A DNA stretch of 64,000 nt, from contig JAGYVD010000003.1 of NCBI GenBank assembly GCA_021209875.1, positions 2,666,001-2,730,000 on the forward strand. The letters run 5' to 3'. This DNA is from Rosellinia necatrix. Lineage: Eukaryota; Ascomycota; Sordariomycetes; Xylariales; Xylariaceae. Positions 24,116 through 37,267 of this stretch are shown here, piece after piece. The first letter of the stretch is position 1. Every line of letters begins with the position of its first letter. The notes below the pieces were generated by a model that did not search any database, had not been told where the DNA came from, and saw nothing but the letters and a program-made list of their open reading frames with translations. Position numbers and translations under genes: made by a program.

Positions 24116-25234
24116 TCTGTGATATCTATCAAGCCCGCTCTGCTGCATGGCACTGCTACTGCGCCGCTTATTACCGTAGATCTCCCACGAGCTGGGAATC
24201 TATCAACAGACAGGCAACATGTCCCACGGAACCACCTAACGTGGCTGTAGTGGCTAGTACATACGTATTTGGCTGACCCTCGAACCATGAACACGGTTCT
24301 TGATTGGAATTCTGAACGAAGGCAGTTATGCAGTTGCTCTAACTCTCGAACCCATTGCATTCATCTCGTGTCCAGGGCGCCTCTCCCTCATGTTCGTCGT
24401 CTTGGGTTTGCGCCTCCTTTTGTCCCATTGTGGGGTCATTTCGTCCCCTCTCCTATTACGCCGGACCAGGAGGCAAAGATCCAGGGCCGAGGCTACTTGC
24501 GCAGGAAGCCTAATCTACCAATTTCGCTCGAAACTTGTCCCGCACTGTTGCTGCATTAAGGGCGGGTCATTTGAGGGCTAAGAAAGTGCACTGCCCTGCC
24601 AATAACTAATCCATTCTAGCATCACTCCAAATGATACCCGGTTTGGCTGATTGTTGGTTGATGCCAATGCCTTTTTCTATTTCACTAATGGTAGCGTTTC
24701 ATCCAGAATTCGGCCACAGGTCGGTCTTTATATGACCTAACCGGGCGAGGACTCACAAGCCCAACACTTACTTTCATTAGTTGATCTTGGAAGCTTCCCC
24801 TAGGATGGCCATAGCCAGCTCCCTCCGACGCCCATTCTAAGTACTCCAAACGAGGAATAAGCCGCGGGATAAATGGTGAGCTCATTAGTATTCCTGTGTA
24901 TTTCTGTGTATTTCTGTGTACTAGGCGTAGTGGAGTATAAGTGGTAGATTCAATGGTCGTTCTTTGGCCTATGAATGAGGCAACCACCTCACCCTTCGTT
25001 AGTGACTCGGGATGTCGATATGAATTAGCGAACCCAGCGAATAATACCGAATAAAGTCTTATTCTTTTTGTTCTGTAGCGATTTTGCCCTGTTCTGTTAG
25101 GCACCAGTCTAAATCTAACAGTTAACCAATAATATATGATATATGAACTAACATGGGCCGACTCATGGCGCCTCCTCATTACAGCCAGACCCTGACACCG
25201 GCGAGTGGCTTCGTATTATGAACTATTACCACCA

Positions 25235-26944
25235 TTAGTACTGCTTTTGAATCTCCAAAAGAGCCTCGTGGACTTCCTCGAGGCGCGGCCGATTATAGTA
25301 ATTATCGCTCCACAGTCCCTGCCCCCGCAGGCGGCTTCTTTCTCGCAGGAGTTCTTCCGCCCACTTGAGCTCGGCTTCCCAGTAAGCCGTCGCAGCAAGC
25401 CGAACTTGGCCAGCATCTTGACCGCCCTCCGGCCGGTGGCGCAACAACAGGCGGCTCTGCTGCCTGACGATGACGCTGCCGAGGTTCTGTCGCCTCCCTC
25501 GCGTGCAGCGGTCGATGAGCTCTCTCAGCGCCAGTGGCGTCCGGTGGTACCTGGGAAATTCGAGGCTCGACTCCCATCGGTATGACTGCCACACGGCAGC
25601 CTTCTGCGGCCCGCTCACGCCCTCGAAGATACACCATAGTAACCGCCCAAGCATGTAAACCTCGGCTGCTTCCTGCTCCTCGGGGCTCAGGGCGATCCAT
25701 GACACATTGTAGCCATCTTGGGGATTGGTGTACTCTTCTTCTTGAAAGCGATCATAGTCGGGCACTAGTTCTTTCATGATCCTCTGGTATTTCAGGCCCA
25801 CTTCGGCCGGCATGCGATCGTCCGTGGCGATGAGGTGCATGTACTCGATCGCGTTGACCTCGGGCGCCGCGAACTCACACCAGACCCCTCGCTGTTCGAA
25901 ATCCACCATGACCACGTCAAAATCCTTGGATATGACGATGTTGTCAAGGCGGAGATCGGGGTAGTAGGTCGACGAGCGAGACCGTAGGTGCTCAAGGGCC
26001 CGAGTCACTTGTATGGACCACTTGAACTGCTCGTGTTCCTGGAGACGGTCGTGGATGCGAAGCTGGGGCAAGTGGTCCCGGAGACTGCCGTGCTGGTGAT
26101 AGAAGGTGGTGAATCCCACGATGGCCTGCTTGCCACCGAAGCTGCACGCCTTCTTGACGAGATGGATGGGCCGAGAGATTATGTTCGCATGCGGCTCTAT
26201 GGTGCACAGGGTCTTCAGTTCATGGTAGAGATACTTGACCCCGCTTACCAGCGCCTTGAAGATGAAGAGCTGTCCTTGGATGCGGACGAGACATACGCTA
26301 TCATGCAAGACGGAAACAACGTGCACGTCGAAAAAATCAACGACCGGGAGGGATTGCAACACCGGCCCCCATAGAGAGGTCAATTTCTTGAGCGACAGCA
26401 GCTGTAGCTCGAGATTATGATTGGGGCCGACTTTGACGTTAATTTGACGAATGTCTAAGGAGAGGTTTTCGAAGACCAGGCGCGATCCGAACGGCTTTGA
26501 TTTGTAGAACTGCTCGAAGGCACTGAGATCCTCGAATGTCGACTCGGTCCAGTGTTGAAGGGTCCTTATGATGTGCTTAGTAATAGCAAGCTTCGACAAG
26601 CGCAAGGCATCCTTCGTATGGAACGCCCTGTGGAGATCGAGAGACTTTCGGATGCGGGACGGCTGGTTCTCCGGGATGAAAACGTCCATCCGCATGGGCG
26701 GAACACTGGGGAGGCAGACGGGGACGGCATAGTACTGTGTCCCCAAGCCGGTGCACCCGTCGATTCGCCACAGGGGCTTGGAGGGGAGATCGAGGCTGTC
26801 TATTCGGGTTTTCGGGTTCAGGGGGGAGTCCTCCCATGACGGCTGGGGGGCATCGTCGGAACTTGGCAGGTCCTCGTCGGATGGTCGAAGAAAGGCCGCA
26901 GTGGGGTGGACCACCTCCTCTACCGTCCTCCGAGATAGCTCCAT
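25235..26944 (-). CDS. Divergent protein-kinase-like protein
   Basis: Single-exon frame of 569 residues starting at a true ATG (26944). The N-terminal half (about 1-210) is unrecognised. From about residue 215 a kinase fold can be traced: K230 in QLFIFKAL (VAIK lysine), E242 in YHELKTL (helix C), then YYPDLRLDN (327-334) where HRD is expected. DFE (348-350) replaces DFG, and APE is intact at 360-362. The catalytic Asp330, Asn334 and metal-binding Asp348 are therefore kept, while His/Arg of HRD and Gly of DFG are not. Activity is possible but not certain. Known: filamentous fungi carry expanded families of such orphan kinase-like proteins, often lineage-specific. There is no signal peptide and no membrane segment. 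The neighbours do not suggest a pathway. Confidence 0.72.
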   Translation of the reverse strand: MELSRRTVEEVVHPTAAFLRPSDEDLPSSDDAPQPSWEDSPLNPKTRIDSLDLPSKPLWRIDGCTGLGTQYYAVPVCLPSVPPMRMDVFIPENQPSRIRKSLDLHRAFHTKDALRLSKLAITKHIIRTLQHWTESTFEDLSAFEQFYKSKPFGSRLVFENLSLDIRQINVKVGPNHNLELQLLSLKKLTSLWGPVLQSLPVVDFFDVHVVSVLHDSVCLVRIQGQLFIFKALVSGVKYLYHELKTLCTIEPHANIISRPIHLVKKACSFGGKQAIVGFTTFYHQHGSLRDHLPQLRIHDRLQEHEQFKWSIQVTRALEHLRSRSSTYYPDLRLDNIVISKDFDVVMVDFEQRGVWCEFAAPEVNAIEYMHLIATDDRMPAEVGLKYQRIMKELVPDYDRFQEEEYTNPQDGYNVSWIALSPEEQEAAEVYMLGRLLWCIFEGVSGPQKAAVWQSYRWESSLEFPRYHRTPLALRELIDRCTRGRRQNLGSVIVRQQSRLLLRHRPEGGQDAGQVRLAATAYWEAELKWAEELLRERSRLRGQGLWSDNYYNRPRLEEVHEALLEIQKQY

Positions 26945-29900
26945 GTCGCGTTCACAACCGAGCCACCAGATAGGCTGAGTAGGAGGGCGGTGGGGGCGGG
27001 AAGATCTAGCGAGGTGGGAGAAATATGGGGGACGAGCGAAGCTACCGAAGGGTAGGGCTGAGCCGCGGCAAGGGTTTCCTCAGTGATTATTTTTTAATTT
27101 TTTAATTTTTTTGGAAAAAAAAATTCTGTTGTTCTATTATTTCCCCTCGAATGACGAATGAACCTTCGTGCGCTCGCAGTGCCGAAGACAGTCAATCATG
27201 ATAGAATTTTGTAGAAATCCCAACCTGCTTCGTGGGAAAGAGCCGTCTTTCAATAAAAGCCGGACGAGCCCCAGACCGCGGAGGCATGCGTGCCCATCGG
27301 CCATCGGCAACGGTCCGGTGGCTAGCTACAACGCATTCTTTTGACGTACAGCTTTGACGCACAGCATGATGTGTCCTCGCACTTACACTACATGATGATG
27401 AGGGCGTTTGTTGTACAGGTCGTTTCTCGTAACACCCATCAGGATTCCCAACACTCGCAGGGTTTTATTTCTTCTTTATTTATCCATTCACTCATTTATT
27501 CATTTATTCATCCATTTATTTAAATTCCTCGTTTCTTTTGGCATCCCTCAGCCTCGTCAAATCACCAGACTGTGCTCTGTCGACACGAAACCACCCGGCT
27601 CCGCGACATTGTACGCTCATATCAGCCAGCCCTGGGGAGTCGGGTGGCTTAATAGCGGAGCGAGGAATAGTTCCCCGGGCAAGTACTTTCAAGGTTGTCC
27701 TTTGGGCGATGCACGTCTTGCGACCGGGCCACTCCCGTGCATGGTGAGACAAGTTGTTTGTTGTATGGTGATTGGCTAATCGCCTGATTCCTCGATATTG
27801 ACCGGTCGAGATGGCACACATAACCTGCAGCAAAGCGAAGTGAGCACAAACTATTGCCTATTGCTGGCTAACACGAAGAGAAGGACCGTACGACGGTCCA
27901 CAGAACCTGAGAGAACAAGAAGCCAAGTCGGCGGCTGCTGTAGCTCGAGTGCCTAACGTAGTAACAGACGACGGTAAGTATAAGAAGTGGTGATTTTATA
28001 ACTGCACCAATCTACTCTCCGTGCTGAAGCAATTAATTTTAGCTACTTGGTATACCTCTAACCACCACCTCTCAGGGAACTAAATACGTAGCCAGACGCG
28101 TATGCTGTGCATCTAACCTACCTAGCCACGCACCCAGCCACCTAGCCTACGCATGTCACTCATTTACCACCTGCATACTTTGGTTAGGTTAGCTACATAC
28201 TAACTTAGACAAGTATGAGGAGCCCATTTTAGGCCACTCTGTTGACAAAGATGCTGTAAACTCCCTACGCTTGGCCTTGATCCTTAAATCAGGTCTAGCG
28301 CCATCTATTCGGCAAAGACACTTGAAGTCCTAACATTTCTGGGGCTATAGAATACCGTGATGTCTGCTGCGCCGAAGGGAGACAGAGAGTAGAAAGATTA
28401 CCCGAATTGCACTATGATTATTAATAGTCGCAACGGCAGAAGTTCTGACCACCGTAAATGGACCTCCAGGGCTTAGAACGCTGCTGCTTGACACACGGCG
28501 GTTGATTATAGTTAGGTGTGTTGTATAATACATGCGTTGAACAGGGTGCCCAAAATTGGAAAGAGTGGCTGTCCAAAAAAGGAGACCTCCTAGGTAAAGG
28601 TAGGTAAGCAGGTAACTCATGTTGGTACGTAGTAGTAATAAAATACTCCATACCTATTTCAAGTCTGCCCTAGCAAGATCAGGTTAGCATTTTGTCTTGG
28701 CATTTAGCCGAGCATAGTTTTACAAGTTGGCATCTTCATGACACCCTGGACGCTAGGGGAAATGTTCGAACCGCTTCATCCTGCCATTTCTAATGGCGTT
28801 TCTTCAATCTCCACCAATTTCTCCCTAGGAGCTCGGCACGGATAATATGTATTGGTATATCGGGGAGGGGGGATTTGAGAATCGCACTGAGTCATGATTG
28901 GTACCAGCCAAGTTGTCGACATGTCTGTGCAAATCGTTCGAATTGTCTGACGGAGCGCTAAACAGCCTCATGTTGAAATGGCTTCTTGAAGTACGAAGCG
29001 AGTGCTGAGTTATACCGATGCACTGTGTTCGCGGTCCATTATCATCGGGAATATGCATAGTCGATCGACTACAATGCAATTCGGAAGCTAGTATCATTCG
29101 AGGCTTACTCAATACGACAGAGCACGTGCATAGTCAAGAATGCATGCTTCCGAAATGAACATGGTCTTAACCATAGGGAGAGAGGGCTGGTACCAACTCC
29201 TAAGGACGACAACAAAAGGGTGGTTCCCTTCTCAATACCTTTGTGCCTCTTGTTCAGCATCGTGCGGGTCGCATAACATTTAATACTGAACAAGAGTGAT
29301 TTTTAACTATATGCAATTATATATCGCTGTGGTCGCGTGATGTATAAATTACTCGTACGAGTTATGACTTGTTGTTTCACCATTGTCCCTGTTTGTACAA
29401 ATACAGATCCTGGAGGCGTTGTGCTTTAATTCCGTTGTTGTTTTCTCCTACCGTGGGCTAGTATAGTTACCTAAGTACCTGCTTAGCTAGTTTAGCTTCA
29501 ACTGCGTTTGACTACCCACCGCCAAGTAGTGAAGTGAATACCGACACACGCTACGTACAGACTTACGTACATAGGTCCCATCACTCATCACTATATCTGG
29601 CTAAATATAACTTCGGTAAAGGATGAAGTGAGGGTGTCATAAACAACTTCGGTAACATTTTACTATCTAGGGTAGCGGAGGGAGAAGAAAGAAAAAAAAA
29701 AAGTTCCAACACAGCGGGTCAAGGCAACGAATGGTGGATGCATTAATCTACACTACATGCACAAGGTAGGTTAGGGGAGGTAGGCTTCGCTGGTGGTATC
29801 AGAGGATGTCACTACAATACCTAAGGGAGGCGGGTTACATAATAGACATGCCTTAATTTCAAGCTTGTATCAATTTATCTTATGTCGGACGGTACCGTGT

Positions 29901-32900
29901 TAGTTAACCGAGGATCTCTACCGAACCTAGGGTTGGCCCCTCCACGATTTCTTACCATTAGCGACCATGTGCAGGATCGTATTATTGCATACACTATAGC
30001 ACAAGCAGGTAAGTACCTAGGTAGGAGTACAATCCGAATAGTGTACCTTGTACCTCATTGATATCCGGGGATCTTGCGATGCGAATGCCGACCTCACAAC
30101 TGCGTAGATTATCGATACTCATCAGAATAAAATTTGGGTAGTTCATTTTTCTGTATGAAAGATGGTATCTCATTCTGTTTCTGAATAACCTCACTCGGCA
30201 CGGATTATATTTTACCTTTCTGGACTCTTGTCTCCCTCCACCAGCTCACTAGCTCGTCCGTCATCCAGATGAAGATAAAATTTGGGTGGTAATAAACTAA
30301 TAAGCGATCCCTGTCGCCGTACACGTGGCGGTGGAGCAGCACACTGATCTGCGTATAGAATATATGGGGAACCTTTGAATCCTAGCAGCGTCAGTTACCC
30401 GTTAGCGCAAGATCTGTGCCTGAGAGGCCGCCGCCCTTAGTCTCTAGTGTAGATTCAGACTGCTTGCTTTACAGGAGATGCTGTAGGGCACGGCTACAAC
30501 TCCGATACGATGCTATGATGAGCAAGGCCAAGGGTGCACCGTGTAGCACTTCAATCATCCAGTCGGTAACTGGCTGAAGTTACGAGGGAGCCCGCGTAGG
30601 GATGCTGTGCAGCCCACGTTTCGGCTCAATAGTTTGCTTATTTGTATATGCAAAGATCTTTGGTTCCTCGGTGAGATCACGGGCGTGAGCATTGCGTGGA
30701 GCCTGAGAGAACGGGGATCAGCTTGAGGTGCCAGCACATTGGTTGGATGATCAGCTGCCCGGTGAACGACCCTAATCGATAAAATGCGTGGTATTCTCTA
30801 CCGTGAGGATTGCAACTCCAGAGTTCCAAGCTCTACCACGATATACGTGACGATCTTGGTGTCAATCAATACTTGCGCATCACCGGGCTATTGAATGACG
30901 CTATGCTCTATGGCATGCAACTTCGGGACATTGCCTTAAAAAAAAAGCCAGGAACTCGGTCAACGGCCGGGTACCAGGCGTTCATTGGTTTTGCCTCTCA
31001 CCGACTTATAGGGACGGAGCATATGGATATATACACTACAACCATTAAGCCTCACTTGCACGAGAAAATCTGCGCACCGATGGTCACGAGGGTAGAAAAA
31101 AGGTCAGCCAGCCAACCATTTTCGCCCTTAACTGGGTGAGAACTACCCTCGGGGTGGCGGGGCGTAATCATGAATAATCATGGAATCCCTGCGAAAGCAT
31201 GTCGGACGTTCACTTCCTCCTTTGACGGATTGCCCAGGTCCCCATAAAGATTACCATCATGGAAGCTCGCTTCGGGAAATATGCATCCATGTCCCAGAGT
31301 AGGTATCCAGATCGTTCTGACGTAAGCCGAATCTCCCTGCCTCAGGCCTCTTTTCGCAAATTCCGATGACCACCCCCGTTCACGGAGAGCACCCAGTGGA
31401 CCACGTAACCGCATGTGTGCAGCTGTAAGAGGCCAAGAGGAATAGGCGAAACCAAGCCAGACAAAACGGGAACGAGGTGCATGCCCGAAGAGCCCACGTT
31501 AAACAACCAGAGAAGGGGAAACCATGGACTAATAATACACAAACATATATGAGGCTAAAACCATAGTGTACTTGTGTAGGGGGAGAAAGGAAAGAGCACG
31601 AAGGGTTAGCCTGGAAGAACCGAGAGCGCCGCAATCGACGGTGACTGCACCTCGGCGACCGAGAGAGTACAGGCCCGGTCTGAGGCGTATTATTGGATTT
31701 ATTACACATTTGAGCAGAGTCGGATATTTATCCCATTTTCCCGAATTGGCATTTCACAGACCGCTCGCTTCCATACCATTGTCAGTTCTGGGTTGGAGGT
31801 ACTACACTATTCTATTCGTGCTTCCCTCTGCCCCTGCTCAGGATTACCTGCCGATGATTAACATATTCGGCCCGCTCGGCCTGGCGATAGCAGACGTCAG
31901 CCAACATGATGCCGTTTTCTGCCAAGTGCATGCGGGGGGAATACCTTTTCCGTTTGGACGATGCACGCAAGTACACCAGTCGGTATATCATGTACTATGT
32001 ACTTTTCCCCCCCAATGCCCAATGGGAAGTTTGGCGCCTTTGCCCTGTTTCTATCACATTGCCTCCCATGATACTTTGACAGGTTCTCGCGGGATGGCAA
32101 CACTCGAGAGAGATATGCTTCCGTGTTGGCGCAACTGGTCTGGTCACTAGGCCGGACCTTGTTGCTACATTGATTTGCTCAATGCTAAGTAGCACGACGC
32201 ATGAAGCTAGCTCCACTAGTCGTCCGATTAGATACCTAGATACGTTGTGTAACCGTCGTCCCTTCCTTCATAGGCACATTCAGAGACCCTCCTTGACCCC
32301 CACCCCGACCAGCAACTGCCTGTCAGAACTCGAAGGTCCGAGTCCTTTTGGGTGCTCGTAACGTCCGGTTGCATAGGACTAGTATTTTCTGAGGCGGCGT
32401 TGGAAGGGTCAGGACCGTCGGGGCAGCCGCAACCGCGTCAGCACCTAGCTTGATGAGAGAGAGGTAGTAAGGTAGGTTAGTAGGTAGGTAATTAGGAGCC
32501 AGGTAGGTGAGGTAAGGTATCTCTTCAAGTGCAAATCGAAGCCATCTGTGTGTGACCACCTACCTAATGGCTATTGTCACGGCCATGGCCATGGCAATGG
32601 CCTCAGCCTCGACGTTGCTTTTGGTGTCACTTCATACAGCTCTTGGTTTCGGTAGCAAAGCAACAGTGAATCCTGCTTGCACAGGTTGGTTCCGTGGATC
32701 ACGGCGCGCGGGGAGCCAAACAGAGACAGTCGGGTAACGGCTATATGATTGATGGCATGCTATAGGTGGTGTTGAGTATTCTCTCTCCCTCAGCCAGTCC
32801 GGTCGAGCCCAGTCCAGTCAGTCCAGTCAGTCCAGCGCAGCGCGAAGTAGGAATGGGAGCCATACAATCAGCGTTATATCCCTCCCCTCCCTCGTTCTCC

Positions 32901-34495
32901 AACCAGCGACAGGCCATGACCCTGTCGGCCGCGACGGGATAAGGACCATGGACCGTGGGCCGTGGACCACGAAGGAAACTCTCGGACCCTCTTCACATCC
33001 TCGTACAGTTGTAGTGGACTGACCACCGGTAGACTACGGGACAGCCTCAGCATGCCTCTTTCCCTCATCCTCTGCTCTGGCGCTCTCACTTGCACATGTA
33101 TTGCTCCCTCTTCGCATTGACCCGCCTAGCTAGTTATTGGGATTCAAGTAATTTTTTTTTTATTCTCTCCGAAAAATTAATTAAAATTTTTTTTTTTTTT
33201 TTTTTTAAACACTCGGCTGTTGTCAGCACGGATCGTTGCGGTTTGATCGACCAAATTACTACGAAATCCGTTAGTCAGGCAGAAAGACGGCAATCCTGAC
33301 TTCCTTCATCCACCCCTCTTTAAACCGGTCAAGCCTCCGGCTCAACGGCCGCTGTGATCCTCTTCACCGAGTCTCTCGTTGAGCAAAGTCCCGTCCTCAA
33401 CTCTTCCAATCATTGCCGGCAGCACGGCGTGTTCGTTTCTTTTGATGATTTGCCTCCCCTGGCCTTCCGCATCCACACCCGCACGCCCACGTTCACGCCC
33501 ACGTTCACGCCCACGCCCACACTTGTTATCCGTTCAGCCCAACCCCTCAAGTCGTTGCTCGGTAGGCTAGTCGCAGTCCAGACCCGGGTAGGTTGCCCTC
33601 TTTACTCGAGCGACACCTTTGCGCATAGCACAGGACAATAACAGTACAGCTGTGCTCCACCGCAGACACCATAACATAGCATAGCACATCATAGCACAGC
33701 ACAAGACAGGCACAACCACGAGCACAATTACAGCCACAAGCACAGCAGTACACCACCCAACGCACCGCACGACACAAGACAGCACAGTACGGCGCATCGC
33801 GACACCAGAGGCAGCTCAACACAACAGCGAGCCAGCGGACAACAGGCAAGCAAACCCATCGAAGCACGACACGCTCTGTCATATCTGTCGCTTCTGTTGT
33901 ATCTGTTGTATCCGTCGCATCTGTCGCATCTGTCGCATCTGTCGCATCTGTTGCATCTGTCGCATTTGTTGCATCTGTCGCATTTGTTGCGATTTTACTC
34001 CACTACCCCGGCTACACGGTCGCTTTTTTTTTTTTTTTAATCTCTTGTGCAGCAATGACATTGGTGAGACATTGATACGGGGCGTCTTTCTCTATCCACC
34101 CCCCTCTAAACTCGGGTAAGGCGCAACGTGCGGTGCTGCCGCTACCTCCCGCTACGGTCGCCGAGTGCTGCCACTAGCTACGGCTGTCACTACCGCTGTT
34201 GTTACTACTGCTTGTGGTGGCTGCTGCTTGCTCCCTCCTGCTCCTGCTCCCGTTCCTGTTCCTTCTCCTGCTCCTTGCTGCCGGTGCTGGTTGCTGCTGC
34301 TCCTCCTCTTGCCGCCGCGCTGCTGGTGCTGCTGGGTGCTGCTGCCGCCGCCAGCCCTGGGTGCTGCTATAGCGCCTGCCCATCCGATGTGCAAATCGAC
34401 CCGCGCCAGTGCATACCCCGTCTTTGCACTGTTAGGACATTTGACCCGTCCAACACACACACCTTCTATAAACGTACCTCTTTGAGTAACGCACG
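26945..34495. other. 7.5 kb region without recognisable genes
   Basis: All frames are short or repeat-driven; the longest, 31566-32150, has no recognisable domain. Seen: an AT-rich patch at 27085-27125; CATTTATT repeats at 27475-27520; ACCTACCT-type motifs (for example 28120-28145, 29470-29480, 32465-32515); T-runs at 33153-33206; a CACGCCCACGTT tract near 33480-33520; a CACAAGACAGCAC-like imperfect repeat at 33650-33830; a 9-base array at 33882-33991; and a CTG/CCT-rich stretch at 34190-34345. The last bases are the presumed promoter of the zinc-cluster gene. Confidence 0.5.
33882..33991. repeat. 9-base tandem repeat (GTCGCATCT / GTTGTATCT)
   Basis: About twelve units of TCTGTCGCA, with T/C variation at fixed positions, run through intergenic DNA and end shortly before a T-run at 34024-34038. 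On the opposite strand one frame reads as a Gln/Met/Arg repeat, an artefact. Confidence 0.85.
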
Positions 34496-37267
34496 ATGGT
34501 AAGATCTTCCCGCCATGTTATTTGGTTGCATTGTACCCCATACGACGTCTTATTATTGCATAAGCCTTCCCTGGTGTGCAAACTACCTACCTAGGTATCT
34601 GTTGACTCGTGGATAGAATAATTCTAATCTGAGAAAACGCCGCCCTCATGGCCACGAGGGTGCCCCTGCGGCGCCTGTGGCCCATGATCCTTCGTACCCT
34701 GCTACTTCTATGGGTGTGGCTCCCCCCGAGGGCCTCTCTAGAAGTGAGATAGATATACTTGACCGGGCTGCCACCATCCTCCATTGTTCACCTTCTCTGT
34801 TGTATAGCCTTGATAACCGAAGGCCTCGCCTGCCACATCTTGACCCCCCCAGTTCATCGTATAGTATCTCCTCCAAGAGACCACGTCTGAGTACAGATCT
34901 CACGGCGATGCCACCTCACGAGAAACCGCCAGCAGTCGGCCAGGATATCTCCGGCCACGAAGACGAGGGCTTTGCGTCGGGAGTAGGCCCAGCCGGCCTG
35001 TCACAGTATCTCGGCTTCTCTGTATGCTCGCCTTGTATTACATGTGAACCTCAAGGTCTGTAGCTGCAACCCTTAGTCACGGCCATGCTGCAAGGATGCT
35101 AAATGCCACCCAGGTTACGCCAGCATACCGGCAACCAGCCCATATGGCTACACTGAGACACGGCCTTATGTTGACCACAAACCCCAGTCCTCTCAATCAA
35201 TGCCCAGCGCACTGTCTCACCTCTCCCCTGGTATGTTTGCTGGCAACAACAACACTATCGAGGCGCTACAGCCATTCTCCGATTACACCGGTTTGCAGCC
35301 GAACCGATCAATTGCTACTGGCCATTGGTCCGTCCAGCCCACGACTAGTCGCGAGGGAATGGTATATCCTGTAAACGCGGCGAGTCAAGGGTGCCCAGCA
35401 CAGCCGGGACACCAATCTGGCTCGCCCACCTCACCTACCAGTCGCATCACGAAGATCCAGGCGTTTGCTACCTCACCATCTGACGGACATGAAGGGCCAC
35501 TCAGACAATTCTGTGCCACTCAGACACATGTGCATCATGAAGTTGATAGGAGTCGTATGCAGACACAGTCCCGCGAGTTGGACTTCGTTCCATCAGGCCA
35601 GAGACCGCCCCCCGCCAGAAGGGGGCCTTTTAGAAACCAGCATGATAGGGAGCGGACTGCGGAAACCAGAAGGATTGGGAGTTGTATTCGTTGTCGCATG
35701 CAGCGAATTCGGGTGAGTTAACGCTTCCATAAAATCGCCTTTAACTGCTAGCTAAGATAATCAGTGCGAGACAAACCCGGACGACAAAGGCGGCACCTGT
35801 CTAACCTGTCTGCGGGTGTCAAACGTAAAAGTTTGGAGGATGCCATGTCTTCGATACAAGATCACGGATGTGAGGCTCTTTAAACCTGGACCAGTAAAAG
35901 GCCACGAGTGGACGCGACGTTGGGTGGAAGGCGTCCCAGACGATATCTCGCAATGGGCATCGATGGAAACTCGGAGGGTCAAAGTAACTGAGGGGTATAC
36001 TGACCAGGCGGTTGAGCTTCGGGTCAGGCAATTCGTGCCTCAAGAAGGTGATTCGCTCGAACGGTCGTGGGTATATAACGGCGTAAGAAGGCGAGTCACC
36101 ATTCCCGCATACGCCATCGTAAATCTCGAAGAGGCAAAGGGCGCTTATTCGAACTACATTAATCGTAGTCTTCCAGAGTGCTGCAAGAAGATATTGGGCG
36201 GTAAAGATAAACTGCTAGCAGCAACATACTGGGCGGCACTAAAAGCCGCACGAGATCCCGTAACCGACGAGAAGGAAAAAGAAATCCTAAGGAAAGTTCT
36301 TCAATTATGGATGGCTATTCGTATGACTACCAAATCGACGGTCATCGTGGGTGATGAGACGCTGGGAATGACTCCCGACATTATGGATGAAACAAGTCCT
36401 CTGCAAGGGAAAATCCCCCTCCCGCCAGTGATGGGGGCACAGATTGAATTAGTTCTGATTCATCAGATCCAGGCTAGTCTTCGGCGGGAGATGCTCGAGA
36501 ATTTGCAGGCCATGACACAGGCTAACAAGCAACATACTTGGTTTACGACATATCTCATAACCTTCATTTTACTACATAACGTAGCACTTCTTTGTCAGCA
36601 CGACAGCGGGTATGCTCGCAAGCATGGAATGAAAGTGAGTCGACTTGTATCTGGCCGAAGACCTACCTCCTCGACGGCTGGTGACATTTCAAGGAAAGCC
36701 ACGTAGCTGACCATTCCAATTCAGGCTCGGTTTGCAAGAGAGGACGTGGTTAGAGAGTATCAAGTGGGTGAGGACATCATTCCATTCCTACTAGTGAGAA
36801 ATGGTATGATTAACACTCGAACAGGCGCGAACATTCTCTTGGCATATTTCCACTACTGCAATAAGGGTACGAGACATATTTGGCAGAAACAACGTGACAA
36901 GTCGTGGAACGAGGTTAACCAATCACAGGCATATACCCATTCTCCACGGAGTGTAAAGAGCAGGATTTGACAACATTAGCCGCGCTCAACGAAACGAAAG
37001 CCCAGTTTATCAAGCAAACGAAATTACATGTAGAGAGACACAGTAAGTTGCGCGTACAAAAACCTGCCCAGCCAAGTTCTTGAGGGGGAGAGCCTATGTG
37101 TATGTGTGTTTGTGTGTGGTGGAACAATGAAGGACGAAGTAACTGACGGAAGATTATCTATAGGGAAATCATGGGCCAAATTGCGGGAGAGCAACGACTA
37201 CGAGAATGACTTTTATTTTATAAGTCAAATGTATGAAGAGAATTGGTCACCGCAGCCAACGATTTAG
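34496..37267 (+). CDS. Zinc-cluster (Zn2Cys6-like) nuclear protein of uncharacterised fungal family
   Basis: Predicted 757-residue protein in seven exons: 34496-34498 (ATG only), 34617-35021, 35077-35712, 35765-36634, 36725-36866, 36929-37042 and 37164-37267. Introns start GTAAGA, GTATGC, GTGAGT, GTGAGT, GTACGA and GTAAGT, and all end in AG. A cysteine cluster at residues 339-376 reads CxxC-x6-C-x10-CxxC-x12-C (CIRCRMQRIRC split by intron 3). Conserved family blocks follow: CLRYKITDVRLFKPGPV, RKFVPQEGD-like RQFVPQEGD, LWMAIRMTTKS, PPVMGAQIELVLIHQIQ, FILLHN, ANILLAYFHYCNKG and a C-terminal QMYEENWSP. I recognise this layout as a large Pezizomycotina family annotated as zinc-cluster transcription factors; targets are unknown. 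The part from exon 3 on is secure. The first two exons are the weak part; exon 2 has no upstream in-frame ATG except an internal one, so the ATG-only exon is an inference. Confidence 0.8.

Larger units (their letters stand above)
22417..25234. other. Intergenic region with repeats
   Basis: No gene is recognised. The stretch contains a GTAAGTAGGTA tetranucleotide-like tract (23212-23238), a (CTG)10 run, a minisatellite at 23975-24115 (listed separately), and an 11-base triple repeat GTGTATTTCT near 24895-24920. Open frames such as 23300-23638 or 24269-24559 are unsupported. Confidence 0.5.

Noticed and set aside
31566..32150. 194-codon frame in the 27-34 kb gap
   Set aside because: No true ATG start that looks plausible, no domain and irregular composition.
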